A stretch of 64,000 nucleotides of DNA, from positions 1-64,000 of the forward strand of contig JAEZSE010000029.1 in the NCBI GenBank assembly GCA_023421955.1. The letters run 5' to 3'. Of the stretch, positions 34,190 to 43,791 are shown piece after piece. Both the position numbers and the translations under genes were made by a program. This DNA comes from Bacillota bacterium (GTDB lineage: Bacteria > Bacillota > Clostridia > Christensenellales > UMGS416). The notes under the pieces are model-generated. The model was not told the origin of the DNA. It saw nothing but the letters and a program-made list of their open reading frames with translations, and made no database searches. Every line of letters starts with the position of its first letter. Position 1 is the first letter of the stretch.

Positions 34190-34666
34190 TTGGCACTGAG
34201 GAAGATACTCACGGTGGACAAAAACGAGGCTGAGCTCCGGCGCATTTCAAAGCCGGTGACCGCCTTTGACAAGAAGCTCAGCGACTTGATAGAAGATCTG
34301 TTTGATACGATGCATGCCTCGCCGGACGGCGCGGGCCTGGCGGCACCCCAGGTGGGTGTGCTGCGGCGTGTGGCGGTGATCGACCTGGGCGAAGGCTTGA
34401 TCGAGCTTGTGAACCCGGAGATCATTGAGACCTCCGGCGAGGTTGAGTTTGAGGAGGGCTGCCTTTCCCTGCCCGGCAAGCGGGGCCGCACAATCCGCCC
34501 GGCCCATGTGAAGGTGCGGGCTTGTGACCGACATGGCTGCAAATTTGAAATTGAGGGCGATGAGATCATGGCCCTTGCTCTGGTGCACGAGATCGGGCAC
34601 CTGGATGGCAAGCTGTTCGTCGATTATGTGATCGGCGACCTTTGGGAAGGTGACCAGCCGCAGTGA
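34190..34666 (+). CDS. def: Peptide deformylase
   Basis: A 158-residue deformylase removing formyl groups from nascent proteins. Motif 1 is GAGLAAPQVG, motif 2 EGCLSLPG (metal Cys), motif 3 VHEIGHLDG with the HExxH metal site. Most deformylases have QHEIDHLxG in motif 3; here the Gln is Val and the Asp is Gly, though both His ligands and the catalytic Glu remain. I start at TTG 34190, seven bases after TTGGAGGG; the upstream reading has no ribosome site. The stop overlaps the fmt start. Confidence 0.93.
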   Translation: MALRKILTVDKNEAELRRISKPVTAFDKKLSDLIEDLFDTMHASPDGAGLAAPQVGVLRRVAVIDLGEGLIELVNPEIIETSGEVEFEEGCLSLPGKRGRTIRPAHVKVRACDRHGCKFEIEGDEIMALALVHEIGHLDGKLFVDYVIGDLWEGDQPQ

Positions 34667-35595
34667 AGATTGCTTTTTTGGGCACGCCAGATTTCGCCGT
34701 GCCCTCGCTGACCGCATTGGTGCATGCCGGCTATGACGTGGCGGGCGTGTTCACCCAGCCGGACCGGCCAAAAGACCGGGGCCACAAAACCCAGCCCTCG
34801 GCGGTCAAGCAGGCCGCTCTAGAGCTGGGCCTGACCGTGTATGAGTTTGAGCGCATCCGCCGCGCGGAGGGCGTGGCCGCGATGGCGGCGCTGGCGCCTG
34901 ATTTGATGGTCACAGCAGCCTTTGGGCAGATCCTGCCGCAGAAACTGCTGGATATCCCAAAGTATGGTTGTATCAACGTGCACGGCTCGCTGCTGCCCAA
35001 ATATCGTGGCCCTGCCCCGATCCAATGGGCTGTGATCAACGGTGAGACGGAGACAGGTATCACCACGATGATGACCGATGCCGGTGTGGACACCGGCGAC
35101 ATTTTATTGCAAAAGCGCACCGACATTGACCCGGAGGAGACGGCCGGCGAGCTATTTGCGCGGCTGGCGGCGCTGGGTGCTGAGACGCTGTTGGAGACGA
35201 TCTTATTGCTTGAACAGGGCAAGCTCACGCGCACGCCGCAGGACCATGCCTCCGCCACGCACTTCCCCATGCTGGACAAGGCCTGTGGCCGCATCGACTG
35301 GAACAAGTCGCCACAGGAGATCATCAACCTGGTGCGTGGCGTGACCCCCTGGCCCGGCGCGTGGACCACCTGTGGCTGTGATGTCATGAAAGTGTGGCGC
35401 GCGGAGTGCGTCGCGATGGCAGGACAGCCCGGGCGCATCCTCAGCGTGAACCAGAAAGATGGCCTGATCATTGGCGCCCGTGGAGGCGCAATCAGAATAT
35501 TGGACTTGCAGATGCCTGGCAAGCGGAAGCTCTGCTCCGCCGAATACCTGTGCGGCTGCAGGCTCGTGGAAGGGATGGTTCTGGATGCCGGTTGA
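34663..35595 (+). CDS. fmt: Methionyl-tRNA formyltransferase
   Basis: A 310-residue enzyme that formylates initiator Met-tRNA. It has the N-terminal IAFLGTPDFAVPSL, the formyl-folate site INVHGSLLPKYRGPAPIQW and the catalytic GVTPWPGAW region. It starts with GTG overlapping the def stop by four bases, and its own stop lies inside the start of rsmB, so def, fmt and rsmB are coupled. Confidence 0.96.
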   Translation: MKIAFLGTPDFAVPSLTALVHAGYDVAGVFTQPDRPKDRGHKTQPSAVKQAALELGLTVYEFERIRRAEGVAAMAALAPDLMVTAAFGQILPQKLLDIPKYGCINVHGSLLPKYRGPAPIQWAVINGETETGITTMMTDAGVDTGDILLQKRTDIDPEETAGELFARLAALGAETLLETILLLEQGKLTRTPQDHASATHFPMLDKACGRIDWNKSPQEIINLVRGVTPWPGAWTTCGCDVMKVWRAECVAMAGQPGRILSVNQKDGLIIGARGGAIRILDLQMPGKRKLCSAEYLCGCRLVEGMVLDAG

Positions 35596-36919
35596 TAGTG
35601 GGAGGCTGGCAGCATGGGAGGCGCTCAACGATGTGTTGTTGAAACGCACCTTTGCCGACCTTGCCGCAAAGAGCCATTTAAAAGGCCTGGACGCCAGGGA
35701 AGCGCGGTTTGCGCGTAAACTGTTGTATCAGACGCTGGACAAGCTCATTGCCATTGACAGCGCCGTGACGCCCTGGATCGATATGAAGCAAACACCGGAG
35801 AAAGTGCTTAACGTGCTTCGGCTGGGCGCCTGTCAGCTCATGTATATGGATTCTGTGCCCGACTTTGCGGTGCTGGACAGTGCTGTGGAAATGGTCAAAC
35901 AAGACGGCTTTATGACCCGTTCGGGCCTGGTGAACGCCGTGCTGCGCAACGTGATCAAGGAGGGCAAGCAGCCCCGGCTTCCCGACCGGGAGGCCGATCC
36001 GGCAGGATACCTTAGTGTGAAATACTCCTGGCCCCGCTTCGTTGTGGAGCTGTGGCTCAAGGAGCAGCCCCAATATGCTGAAGCCCTGCTGGCCTGGGAG
36101 CCTCGTTTTCATGCCACGGCTCGCGCCAACCCGTTGGCCGGCGGCAGCGCTGCGGAGTTGGAAGAATTCCTGAAGGCGCAGGAGATCGAGTATGAGAAAG
36201 GCTCTCTCGTGCCCGGTGCATTCCGCGTGAGGGGCGGTGCCAATGCCACCGACTGGGAGATGTTCAAGCAGGGTAAGGCGACTTTACAGGGCGAAGCTTC
36301 GCAACTGGTGGCACAGGTCGCCGCACAGGCCGCCGGCCCCGGCGCTTCTATTCTGGACGCTTGCGCAGCTCCCGGCGGCAAGTCCGCCTCCATTGCGGGA
36401 TACCTCAACAACGACTGCTCCATCACCGCCTGGGATGTGCACCCCCACCGGGTAACGTTGATGAAGGAGACATTCGCCCGATTGAAGGTCACCTCCGCTG
36501 TGGCTGAGCCCCATGACGCCCGCTTCAGCGACCCCAGGCTGTTTGACCTGGTGCTGGTGGACGCACCCTGCTCCGGCCTCGGCGTGGCGTGGAACAGCCC
36601 GGACATCAAGGTGACCCGACGGCCGGAGAACATTGTGACGCTGGCTGTTACGCAAAAGAAAATCCTGAACAGTGTTGCGGACAGCGTGAAGGTGGGCGGC
36701 AAGCTGCTCTATTCCACCTGCACAATTGCACGGGCGGAAAACCAGGGAATGATCGAGGGGTTCCTGAAACTGGCCCGATCCTTCCGGCCGGCGGACATTT
36801 CCCAATATCTGCCCGATCACCTGAAAGGCCGTGTGGAAAATGGCTGCATGGTGCAGCTGCTGCCGCCAGAAGACGGCTGTGAGGGTTTCTTCATGGCGCT
36901 GCTGCAAAAGGTCAAATGA
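35585..36919 (+). CDS. rsmB: 16S rRNA m5C967 methyltransferase (RsmB/Sun)
   Basis: A 444-residue protein. An N-terminal NusB-like RNA-binding domain (about residues 1-130) precedes the Rossmann methyltransferase with DACAAPGGKSASIA, the catalytic VDAPCSGLG and the second catalytic Cys in YSTCTIA. The ATG at 35585 overlaps the fmt stop by 11 bases. Operon position equals yloM in B. subtilis. Confidence 0.95.
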   Translation: MPVDSGRLAAWEALNDVLLKRTFADLAAKSHLKGLDAREARFARKLLYQTLDKLIAIDSAVTPWIDMKQTPEKVLNVLRLGACQLMYMDSVPDFAVLDSAVEMVKQDGFMTRSGLVNAVLRNVIKEGKQPRLPDREADPAGYLSVKYSWPRFVVELWLKEQPQYAEALLAWEPRFHATARANPLAGGSAAELEEFLKAQEIEYEKGSLVPGAFRVRGGANATDWEMFKQGKATLQGEASQLVAQVAAQAAGPGASILDACAAPGGKSASIAGYLNNDCSITAWDVHPHRVTLMKETFARLKVTSAVAEPHDARFSDPRLFDLVLVDAPCSGLGVAWNSPDIKVTRRPENIVTLAVTQKKILNSVADSVKVGGKLLYSTCTIARAENQGMIEGFLKLARSFRPADISQYLPDHLKGRVENGCMVQLLPPEDGCEGFFMALLQKVK

Positions 36920-37965
36920 GCATGGAGAAACCGGCGCTGCTGGATATGACGGCTACAGAATTGGCTGATGCCATTTCTGCGTTGGGAGAACCCCGTTTTC
37001 GCGCCAAACAGGTGCGGCAGTGGTTGATGAAGGGCAGCGATGTGGAGGGTATGGCCAATGTGCCCGTCTCTACCCGGCAGAAATTGAAGGACTCCTTTGC
37101 ACTGGGCGGCGTCAAGATCATTGAGACCCGCCGCTCGGCCCATGATGACACAGAGAAATATCTCTTTGCCCTGCAGGATGGCAATGTGATCGAGGGCGTT
37201 CTGATGGCCTATAAGCACGGCAACACGCTGTGTGTATCCACCCAGGTGGGCTGCCGCATGGGCTGCGCATTCTGCGCCTCCACCACGGCGGGGCTGGTGC
37301 GCAACCTCACTTCCGGCGAGATGCTTGGTCAGGTGATCGCCGTGAACGCTGCTCACGGCGGCGGGCGGCAAGTGACCAACCTGGTGCTGATGGGCAGCGG
37401 TGAACCGTTGGACAATTATGACAATGTGCTGAAGTTTTTGCGGGAGGCCTCCAGCCCCGATGGCTTGGGCATCAGCCCCCGCAACATCTCCGTTTCCACC
37501 TGCGGCCTGCCTGACGGCATGGACAGGCTTGCCCATGAGGGCATGCCGCTCACGCTGTGCCTGTCGCTGCATTCGCCGGATGATGAAGGCCGCCGGGCAC
37601 TCATTCCGGCGGCGCGGGCCTTCTCGGTGCGGCAAGTGGTGGACGCCCTTCGCCGCTATGTGGAGGAAACGGGCCGGCGGGCCATCGTGGAGTATGCGCT
37701 GATCGACGGCGCGAACGACAGCCCGGCGCATGCCAAACGCCTGGCCGAGCTGCTTCGGGGCCTGCAATGCCATGTGAATCTGATCCCTTTGAACTCGGTG
37801 AAGGAAGCGCCGCTCAGGGGCAGCCCGCCTCAGGCGGTGGATCGGTTTCTGCGGGAGCTGGAGCACCTTGGCGTTTCCGCCACCAAGCGCCGCACACTGG
37901 GCGAGGATATTGAGGGCGCCTGCGGGCAGCTGCGCAGGAAGCATTTGGATGATTGTAGCCACTGA
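36916..37965 (+). CDS. rlmN: 23S rRNA m2A2503/tRNA m2A37 methyltransferase RlmN
   Basis: A 349-residue radical-SAM enzyme. The CxxxCxxC cluster is CRMGCAFC; MGSGEPLDNYDNV and SVSTCGL follow, and the C-terminal region TKRRTLGEDIEGACGQLR holds the second catalytic Cys. The start overlaps the rsmB stop (ATGA). Confidence 0.96.
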   Translation: MSMEKPALLDMTATELADAISALGEPRFRAKQVRQWLMKGSDVEGMANVPVSTRQKLKDSFALGGVKIIETRRSAHDDTEKYLFALQDGNVIEGVLMAYKHGNTLCVSTQVGCRMGCAFCASTTAGLVRNLTSGEMLGQVIAVNAAHGGGRQVTNLVLMGSGEPLDNYDNVLKFLREASSPDGLGISPRNISVSTCGLPDGMDRLAHEGMPLTLCLSLHSPDDEGRRALIPAARAFSVRQVVDALRRYVEETGRRAIVEYALIDGANDSPAHAKRLAELLRGLQCHVNLIPLNSVKEAPLRGSPPQAVDRFLRELEHLGVSATKRRTLGEDIEGACGQLRRKHLDDCSH

Positions 37966-37989
37966 CTACTCACAAGGTAGGTTGAACGA

Positions 37990-38751
37990 ATGATAGAACG
38001 CGTTGAATACGCCGCCAGCACCCATCGCGGCAACGTCCGCAAACGAAACGAGGACAGCCTCTACATCCCCGACGGGGAGGGGCTTGACAACCTTGTGATC
38101 GTGGCCGACGGCATGGGCGGCTACAACGCCGGTGACGTGGCCAGCGCCATGGGCGTGCAGGTGGCCTGCAACATCATCGCCGCTGCCCGCAACCTTGAGA
38201 CCGCGCCCACGGTGGAATACACGGTGCGCTGGGCGTTCAACGAGGCCAACCGGGCAATCTTTGAGTATGCCGGCACCAACGAGTTTTATCAGGGAATGGG
38301 CACTACGATGGCCATTGCCTGCCGTGACGGTGATCAATGGGTGGTCGGCAACGTAGGTGACAGCCGTTGCTATCTCATCCATGTCGGCGCGGTGCGGCAA
38401 GTCACCGTGGATCACTCACTGGTGCAGCTGATGGTGGAGCGGGGCCGCATGACCGCAGAGGAAGCCCGCGTGCATCCCTACCGCAATGTGATCACTCGAT
38501 CCATCGGCGTTGACAGCTTCACCGGTGCCGATATCTTCCGCGTTGAGGTTGCACCTGGCGATGTGCTGCTGCTCTGCTCCGACGGCCTTTCCAATTATGT
38601 CACCGAAGCCGACATGCTCGATTGCCTGGCCTCAGGCACGCTGGAGGAAGCTGCGGAGGCCATGCTGAACCTGGCGCTTTCTCGGGGCGGCTCCGACAAC
38701 ATTACTGTGGCGATGGCCCGCATGATCGGGGGTGACTCCGATGGAAGGTAG
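37990..38751 (+). CDS. stp: PP2C-type Ser/Thr phosphatase Stp/PrpC
   Basis: A 253-residue metal-dependent phosphatase that reverses PrkC phosphorylation. Metal ligands and motifs: RKRNEDS, VADGMGGYNAGD, GNVGDSRCYL, DHSLV, LLCSDGLSNYV and GGSDNITVAM. Its stop lies inside the prkC start (11-base overlap), a common phosphatase-kinase coupling. Soluble, cytoplasmic. Confidence 0.96.
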   Translation: MIERVEYAASTHRGNVRKRNEDSLYIPDGEGLDNLVIVADGMGGYNAGDVASAMGVQVACNIIAAARNLETAPTVEYTVRWAFNEANRAIFEYAGTNEFYQGMGTTMAIACRDGDQWVVGNVGDSRCYLIHVGAVRQVTVDHSLVQLMVERGRMTAEEARVHPYRNVITRSIGVDSFTGADIFRVEVAPGDVLLLCSDGLSNYVTEADMLDCLASGTLEEAAEAMLNLALSRGGSDNITVAMARMIGGDSDGR

Positions 38752-40690
38752 CGTGATTGCCGGCCGCTATGTGGTCAGCGGTATGATCGGCTCCGGCGGC
38801 ATGGCCATTGTGTATCGCGGCTATAACCGCGATACCGGTGAGGAAGTGGCCATCAAGGTGCTGCGCAGTGAGTTTATGCAGGACGAGGCCTATGTGCGGC
38901 GATTTGAGAAGGAGTCGCAAATTGCCATTAAGTATTCCCATAAGAACATTGTGAGGACCATTGAAGTGGGCTGCCAGGAGGGCAGGCATTTCATCGTGAT
39001 GGAATACGTCAGTGGCAAGACGCTAAAAGAATACATCGCCAAACAGGGCAGGCTCAAACCGGCCGAGGCCGTGCGCATCGGCAGGCAAATCTGCGACGCA
39101 TTGTTTTATGCCCACAGCCACCAGTTGATCCACCGCGATATCAAGCCGCAAAACATCCTCTTAAATGCTGAGGGCATGGTGAAGGTGGCAGACTTTGGCA
39201 TTGCTAAAGCTGCTGAAACCGCCACGGTGACGATCAGCGGCTCCAACGTGCTGGGCTCGGTGCACTATATTTCGCCGGAGCAGGCCCGCGGCGGCCTGAC
39301 CAATGAGAAGACCGATCTGTATTCCATTGGCATCGTGCTATATGAAATGGTGACCGGCACTGTGCCCTTCACTGGTGACTCGCCTGTTGCCGTAGCCCTG
39401 AAGCACCTGCAAGACCTGCCACGGCCTCCCAGGGAGCTGCAGCCGGATTTGCCCAAGGCGCTGGAATTGGTGATCCTCAAGGCGATCTCCAAGGAGCAAT
39501 CCTGCCGCTACGACAACGCCCGCGAGATGGCCCGCGACCTGGAGCGCAGCCTGCTGGAGCCGGAGGGCAGCTATGTGAAGTTCCGCCAGCCCGACGAGGT
39601 GGATGGCACAAGGCCCATGCCGCCGATCCGGGTGGAGAGCATTGCCGGCGGCACAGGGAGCACATCCTGGGCCAACACCGGCAACTCCCGTCGCCTCGTG
39701 CCGCCTCAGCCCCGGCAGGAGAATCAATGGCGCAAGAAGAAAAAGGGCCCGTCGGCGATCAATGTGGTCATCTTCGTGTTGCTGGCTATCGTGGTGCTGG
39801 GTGGTGCTTATCTGGGCATCCGCCTGCTGCTTCAAAAGACAGCGCCCACCAGGGTTCAGATGCTGGATTTCCGCGGAAAGGACATCGACATCGCCATTCA
39901 GCAATTGGACAAGATGGGCTTGAAGCCTGAAATCACCGAGGAGCCCAGTGACCAGGTGACGCTCAACACCATCATGGATCAACGCCCTGCAGAAGGGGAG
40001 TATGTGTCCCCCGGTGACACCGTTTATTTCACAATCAGTTCGGGTCATCGAAAAATTGAGGTGCCGGACTTTACAGACAAGACGCTCGATCAGGTCCATG
40101 ACGAGCTGCTCTCCATGGGCCTGAGTGAGGGCACGATCCATTGGGAAACCAGCGACAAGCCCAAGGGCACTGTGATCCGCCAGGCACCGGTTGCCGGTGA
40201 GATGCTGGAATTGAAAGGCCAGGTGGAGCTTTGGGTGTCTCAACCGGTAGAACCCACTGTGACCACGATGGTGAATTTGTTTGGCAAGGCCAAGGACGAT
40301 GCCGTGGGTTTGCTAAAATCGATGAACATCACAGTGAGCCGGGTTGTGCCTGTTGCCAGCAGCTTCCCCGCTGGTCTGGTGGTGGGCCAGTCGCCTGAAG
40401 CGGGCCAGCCCATCAGCAGCGAGACGGTTGTGGAGCTCTACTACAGCAACGGCCAGAAGCCCAAATATACCAAGGACTACACGGTGCAGCTTGATGTGGA
40501 AAAGGATGACACCGTGGTCAAGATTGTATACGTGGATGGTGACAAGCGTACCACGATGTATGACGACAAGCGGCCAACGGGCAAACTCACCGTATCGCTG
40601 AGCCTGGATTCGGAGGCGCAAGGCGCTAAAACGGTGATCATCTATTTCAACGATGAGGAAGTCAAACGGGAGACGGTGAATATCCCGTGA
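38741..40690 (+). CDS. prkC: PASTA-domain Ser/Thr kinase PrkC
   Basis: A 649-residue membrane kinase sensing peptidoglycan fragments. The kinase domain covers about residues 9-270 (GSGGMA loop, catalytic Lys about 39, HRDIKPQN about 131, DFGIA), then a basic linker, one membrane helix about 339-361, and three extracellular PASTA domains, followed by a beta-rich C-terminal domain (KDYTVQLDVEKDDTVVKIVY onward). The ATG at 38741 follows GGGGTGA. The three PASTA count matches Bacillus PrkC. It acts with Stp and probably targets RsgA and translation factors. Confidence 0.96.
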   Translation: MEGSVIAGRYVVSGMIGSGGMAIVYRGYNRDTGEEVAIKVLRSEFMQDEAYVRRFEKESQIAIKYSHKNIVRTIEVGCQEGRHFIVMEYVSGKTLKEYIAKQGRLKPAEAVRIGRQICDALFYAHSHQLIHRDIKPQNILLNAEGMVKVADFGIAKAAETATVTISGSNVLGSVHYISPEQARGGLTNEKTDLYSIGIVLYEMVTGTVPFTGDSPVAVALKHLQDLPRPPRELQPDLPKALELVILKAISKEQSCRYDNAREMARDLERSLLEPEGSYVKFRQPDEVDGTRPMPPIRVESIAGGTGSTSWANTGNSRRLVPPQPRQENQWRKKKKGPSAINVVIFVLLAIVVLGGAYLGIRLLLQKTAPTRVQMLDFRGKDIDIAIQQLDKMGLKPEITEEPSDQVTLNTIMDQRPAEGEYVSPGDTVYFTISSGHRKIEVPDFTDKTLDQVHDELLSMGLSEGTIHWETSDKPKGTVIRQAPVAGEMLELKGQVELWVSQPVEPTVTTMVNLFGKAKDDAVGLLKSMNITVSRVVPVASSFPAGLVVGQSPEAGQPISSETVVELYYSNGQKPKYTKDYTVQLDVEKDDTVVKIVYVDGDKRTTMYDDKRPTGKLTVSLSLDSEAQGAKTVIIYFNDEEVKRETVNIP

Positions 40691-40700
40691 CGGAGGGTGA

Positions 40701-41594
40701 ATGAGCCCCATGCAGGGCGTAATCATCAAGGGTGTGGGCGGCTTTTACGAGGTGCAGGCCGAAGGCATGCTGCACACCTGCCGGGCGAGAGGTAAGTTCC
40801 GGCGCGACGGCCTGACGCCGTTACCCGGCGACATAGTGGAGTTCACACCGGGCAATGGCGAGGAATTGGGCTATGTGGACAAGATCCTGCCCCGCCGCAA
40901 CGCGCTGAAGCGCCCGGCGGTGGCCAATGTGGATACGCTGGTGCTTGTGACAGCTGCCGCAAGCCCCGAGCCCGATCTGCTGTTGCTGGACAAGCTGCTG
41001 ATCGCCGCCCGCCCCATGGGCATGGAGCTGCTGCTGGTGATCAACAAGTGCGACCTTGCTGCGCCAGGTGCCGCAGAGGCAATCGCCGGTGAGTACGCCG
41101 GCGCGGTTTCCTCTGTGATCGTCATGTCCGCCCAATCTGGTTTGGGCCGGGAACGGCTTCTTGAGCGCCTTGCGGGCCGGTGCACCTGTCTGGCGGGGCA
41201 GTCCGGCGTTGGCAAGACGTCGATTTTAAACTGCCTTTTCCCAGACAGGGCGGCGATGGAAACCGGAGATGTCAGCCGCAAGACATCCCGAGGCCGGCAC
41301 ACGACCAGGCACGCCGAGCTTTTGCCTGTGGATGGCGGCGGCGCTGTGGTGGACACACCGGGCTTCAGCCTGATGGAGATGGACCAAATGGAGCCGGCCA
41401 GGCTGCCGGAATGTTACCCGGAGTTTGAACCCTATGCGGCGGATTGCCGCTTTGCCGGCTGCATGCACGATGCGGAGCCGGGCTGCGCCGTGAAGCAGGC
41501 TGTGGCTGATGGTGCGATCCCATCCGGCCGTCACAACCGGTACCGCGAGATTTTGAAAGAAGCCCGTGAAACATGGAGGAATCGTTATGACTGA
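40701..41594 (+). CDS. rsgA: Ribosome small subunit-dependent GTPase RsgA (CpgA)
   Basis: A 297-residue circularly permuted GTPase: an OB domain, then G4 NKCDL, G1 GQSGVGKTS and G3 DTPGF, and a C-terminal zinc finger with CRFAGCMHDAEPGC. It helps mature the 30S subunit. The ATG at 40701 is very near GGAGGGTGA; a second ATG at 40710 is equally possible. It overlaps rpe at its end. Confidence 0.95.
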   Translation: MSPMQGVIIKGVGGFYEVQAEGMLHTCRARGKFRRDGLTPLPGDIVEFTPGNGEELGYVDKILPRRNALKRPAVANVDTLVLVTAAASPEPDLLLLDKLLIAARPMGMELLLVINKCDLAAPGAAEAIAGEYAGAVSSVIVMSAQSGLGRERLLERLAGRCTCLAGQSGVGKTSILNCLFPDRAAMETGDVSRKTSRGRHTTRHAELLPVDGGGAVVDTPGFSLMEMDQMEPARLPECYPEFEPYAADCRFAGCMHDAEPGCAVKQAVADGAIPSGRHNRYREILKEARETWRNRYD

Positions 41595-42240
41595 AATCGC
41601 CGCATCCATCCTCACAGCAGACTTTGCGGCCATAGGCGAAGCCATCAAAAGAGTCGAAGACTCCGGAGCCGACCTGCTGCATCTGGATGTGATGGACGGC
41701 AGCTTTGTGCCGCCGATCACCTTTGGTACACAGCTGGTGGAGGCGATCAAAAAGCGCACCAGCATGCGCCTGGATGTGCACCTGATGATTGTGCACCCTG
41801 AGAAGCACATTGACAGTTTTCTTTCCGCCGGCGCCGACATCCTCACCGTGCACGCCGAGGCCACCGAAGACCTGCCCGACGTGCTCCGCCGCATCCGCTT
41901 GGCCGGAGCCAGGGCTTCTGCCTCCGTCAACCCGCCCACACCGGTGGATTGCCTGCTTCCTTTGCTCGATCAATTGGATATGGCCCTTGTGATGAGCGTG
42001 AACCCAGGCTATGGCGGGCAGAAGTATATCCCCGAAGCCACGGAGAAGATCGCTCGGCTGCGGCAGGAAGCAACCAGGCGCAGCCTGAAGCTGGACATTG
42101 AAGTGGATGGCGGCATCAACCCAGAGACAATCAAGATCGCCGCTTCCGCCGGGGCCAACATCATTGTGGCCGGGTCGGCGCTCTTCAACGCCGCTGACAT
42201 GGGCGTGGCGGTGCGAGCCCTCAAAGAGGCTGCGCGGTGA
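41587..42240 (+). CDS. rpe: Ribulose-phosphate 3-epimerase
   Basis: A 217-residue TIM-barrel enzyme of the pentose phosphate pathway. Motifs: ASILTADF, HLDVMDGSFVPPITFG (metal ligands), VHLMIVHPE, MSVNPGYGGQ and EVDGGIN. The start at 41587 has a GGAGG site and overlaps rsgA by 8 bases; the stop overlaps thiN by four. Confidence 0.96.
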   Translation: MTEIAASILTADFAAIGEAIKRVEDSGADLLHLDVMDGSFVPPITFGTQLVEAIKKRTSMRLDVHLMIVHPEKHIDSFLSAGADILTVHAEATEDLPDVLRRIRLAGARASASVNPPTPVDCLLPLLDQLDMALVMSVNPGYGGQKYIPEATEKIARLRQEATRRSLKLDIEVDGGINPETIKIAASAGANIIVAGSALFNAADMGVAVRALKEAAR

Positions 42241-42878
42241 AGGTGCTGATCCTGTTGGGGGGCTCCGGCGCGCCGGAAGCCCTGCTCCGGCAGGAGCTTG
42301 CCTCCTCCGATCTGGTGATTTGCGCCGACAGTGGCGCGGCCCACCTCAATGCACTTGGCCGCTTGCCTGACGTGCTGGTTGGTGATATGGACTCCATTGA
42401 TTCTTCGCTGCTGGAAGCCATGGATTGCTCCGGTGTGGAGCTGGTGCGTGCGTTGGCCGCCAAGGATGAAACAGACGGTTGGCTGGCCTTGGATCAGGCC
42501 ATTGCCCGCGGCGCCACAGAAATCGTGATCCTGGGTGCAATGGGCGGCCGGGCAGACCACCTGCTGGGCAACCTGATGCTGCTTGTCCGCGCTGCCAAAA
42601 GGGGCATCCGGGCGTTCATCCGTGATGGAGAGTGCGAAATCATGGCCGTGACCGGGCCAGTGGAAATCACCGGCAAGGCAGGGCAGATTGTATCGATCCT
42701 GCCCATTGGTGAGGGTGTTTCAGTTTGCTATCTGGATGGGCTGCAGTATGGCACCAAGGAACCGCTGCCACTTCCCATCGATGCGCCCAACGGTGTCAGT
42801 AATGTGATGACAGCGGATGTGGCGCATGTGGTCGTGGAGGGGTGGGGGTATTTGATGAGATATGAAGGTGAGTTATAG
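42237..42878 (+). CDS. thiN: Thiamine pyrophosphokinase
   Basis: A 213-residue enzyme forming thiamine diphosphate. Family motifs: ICADSGAAHLNALG, VGDMDSID, DETDGWLALD (substrate Asp), GAMGGRADHLLGN. It begins with GTG in a four-base overlap with rpe and ends the conserved operon, followed by a terminator. Confidence 0.94.
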   Translation: MKVLILLGGSGAPEALLRQELASSDLVICADSGAAHLNALGRLPDVLVGDMDSIDSSLLEAMDCSGVELVRALAAKDETDGWLALDQAIARGATEIVILGAMGGRADHLLGNLMLLVRAAKRGIRAFIRDGECEIMAVTGPVEITGKAGQIVSILPIGEGVSVCYLDGLQYGTKEPLPLPIDAPNGVSNVMTADVAHVVVEGWGYLMRYEGEL

Positions 42879-42888
42879 AGGGACAGTG

Positions 42889-42912
42889 GGCGGCTCGTGA
42901 GCCGCCTGTTTT
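42889..42912 (+). terminator. Terminator closing the housekeeping operon
   Basis: GGCGGCTC-GT-GAGCCGCC followed by TGTTTT, immediately after thiN. Confidence 0.85.
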
Positions 42913-42984
42913 GCAAACAGGATTCGGCTTATTGTCTGATGTATGGCAAGAATTCATAAGGATTTTGAAGTTTCGGAGAAGCAA

Positions 42985-43791
42985 ATGGGCGTATGGGGAA
43001 TGGGACTAACCCAATCCGATGAGTTCATGGATGTGTATGACCAATTTGTCGAGGAATACAACAACGGCAAAGAAGCGGATACCATCGCATCTGAAGTCTT
43101 TGTCGAGTATCGCAAAGAATTTGATGCTGATGACGGTGTGCTTCATGATGTCTATTTCGCCATTGCCAAAGCCCAGTGGGAGAGGGGCGAACTGCAACCC
43201 GACATCTTTGATCGTGTGAGGAAGATTATTACTTCGGGTGATAACGTTAAGTTCTATGAAGAGCTGGATGCCACAGCCTCGGATCTTAAAAAGAGAACAC
43301 AGATTTTGAACGATTTTCTTGCAAAAATCTCTGCCCCGCCAGAAAAACTGAAGAGGCGGAAAAAGCCCTCAATACCCAGGCCATATCCCTTGTCAAAGGG
43401 TGATGTGTTCGTTTATCAAACATTCAACGGTTATGGATGTGGTGTTGTTTTTGAAGTGCTGTCGTATGATTGTTTTCAAATCGGATTGATAGCCATCAGC
43501 GAAGCTGTTCATGCAACACAGCCCACAGTCGATGCCGTTCTCGATTCCTATCCCTTTACACTGGCTTGGTTTGAGCCGCGGCAAGTGTTGCCAAAGAAGA
43601 GCATGAGCATGATTGGTAATGTTGAGATACAGAAGGACTTTAACCGTTGGGCAGGTGTGTCCATTTCTGTGTCTGGTGTGCAGATTGGCAACATCGGCTA
43701 TTTGGCCGCATTTTCCAAAGGATCGGAATATTTGGATCGGATGGCGAAGTATGGTATTCCACGCATGAGGATAAAGGATTATTTGCTGTGA
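42985..43791 (+). CDS. DUF4259-like protein, function unknown
   Basis: A 268-residue soluble protein. It opens MGVWGMGLTQSDEFMDVYD, which resembles the MGxWGxGxFxND opening of DUF4259-type proteins; some relatives sit in polymorphic-toxin immunity loci, but no toxin is nearby. The C-terminal half (GDVFVYQTFNGYGCGVVFEVL onward) is beta-rich and may be a separate domain. I choose the ATG at 42985 because a CGGAGA site lies before it and homolog-like sequence begins there; an ATG at 42943 would add 14 residues. The stop overlaps the U32 gene by one base. Confidence 0.65.
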   Translation: MGVWGMGLTQSDEFMDVYDQFVEEYNNGKEADTIASEVFVEYRKEFDADDGVLHDVYFAIAKAQWERGELQPDIFDRVRKIITSGDNVKFYEELDATASDLKKRTQILNDFLAKISAPPEKLKRRKKPSIPRPYPLSKGDVFVYQTFNGYGCGVVFEVLSYDCFQIGLIAISEAVHATQPTVDAVLDSYPFTLAWFEPRQVLPKKSMSMIGNVEIQKDFNRWAGVSISVSGVQIGNIGYLAAFSKGSEYLDRMAKYGIPRMRIKDYLL

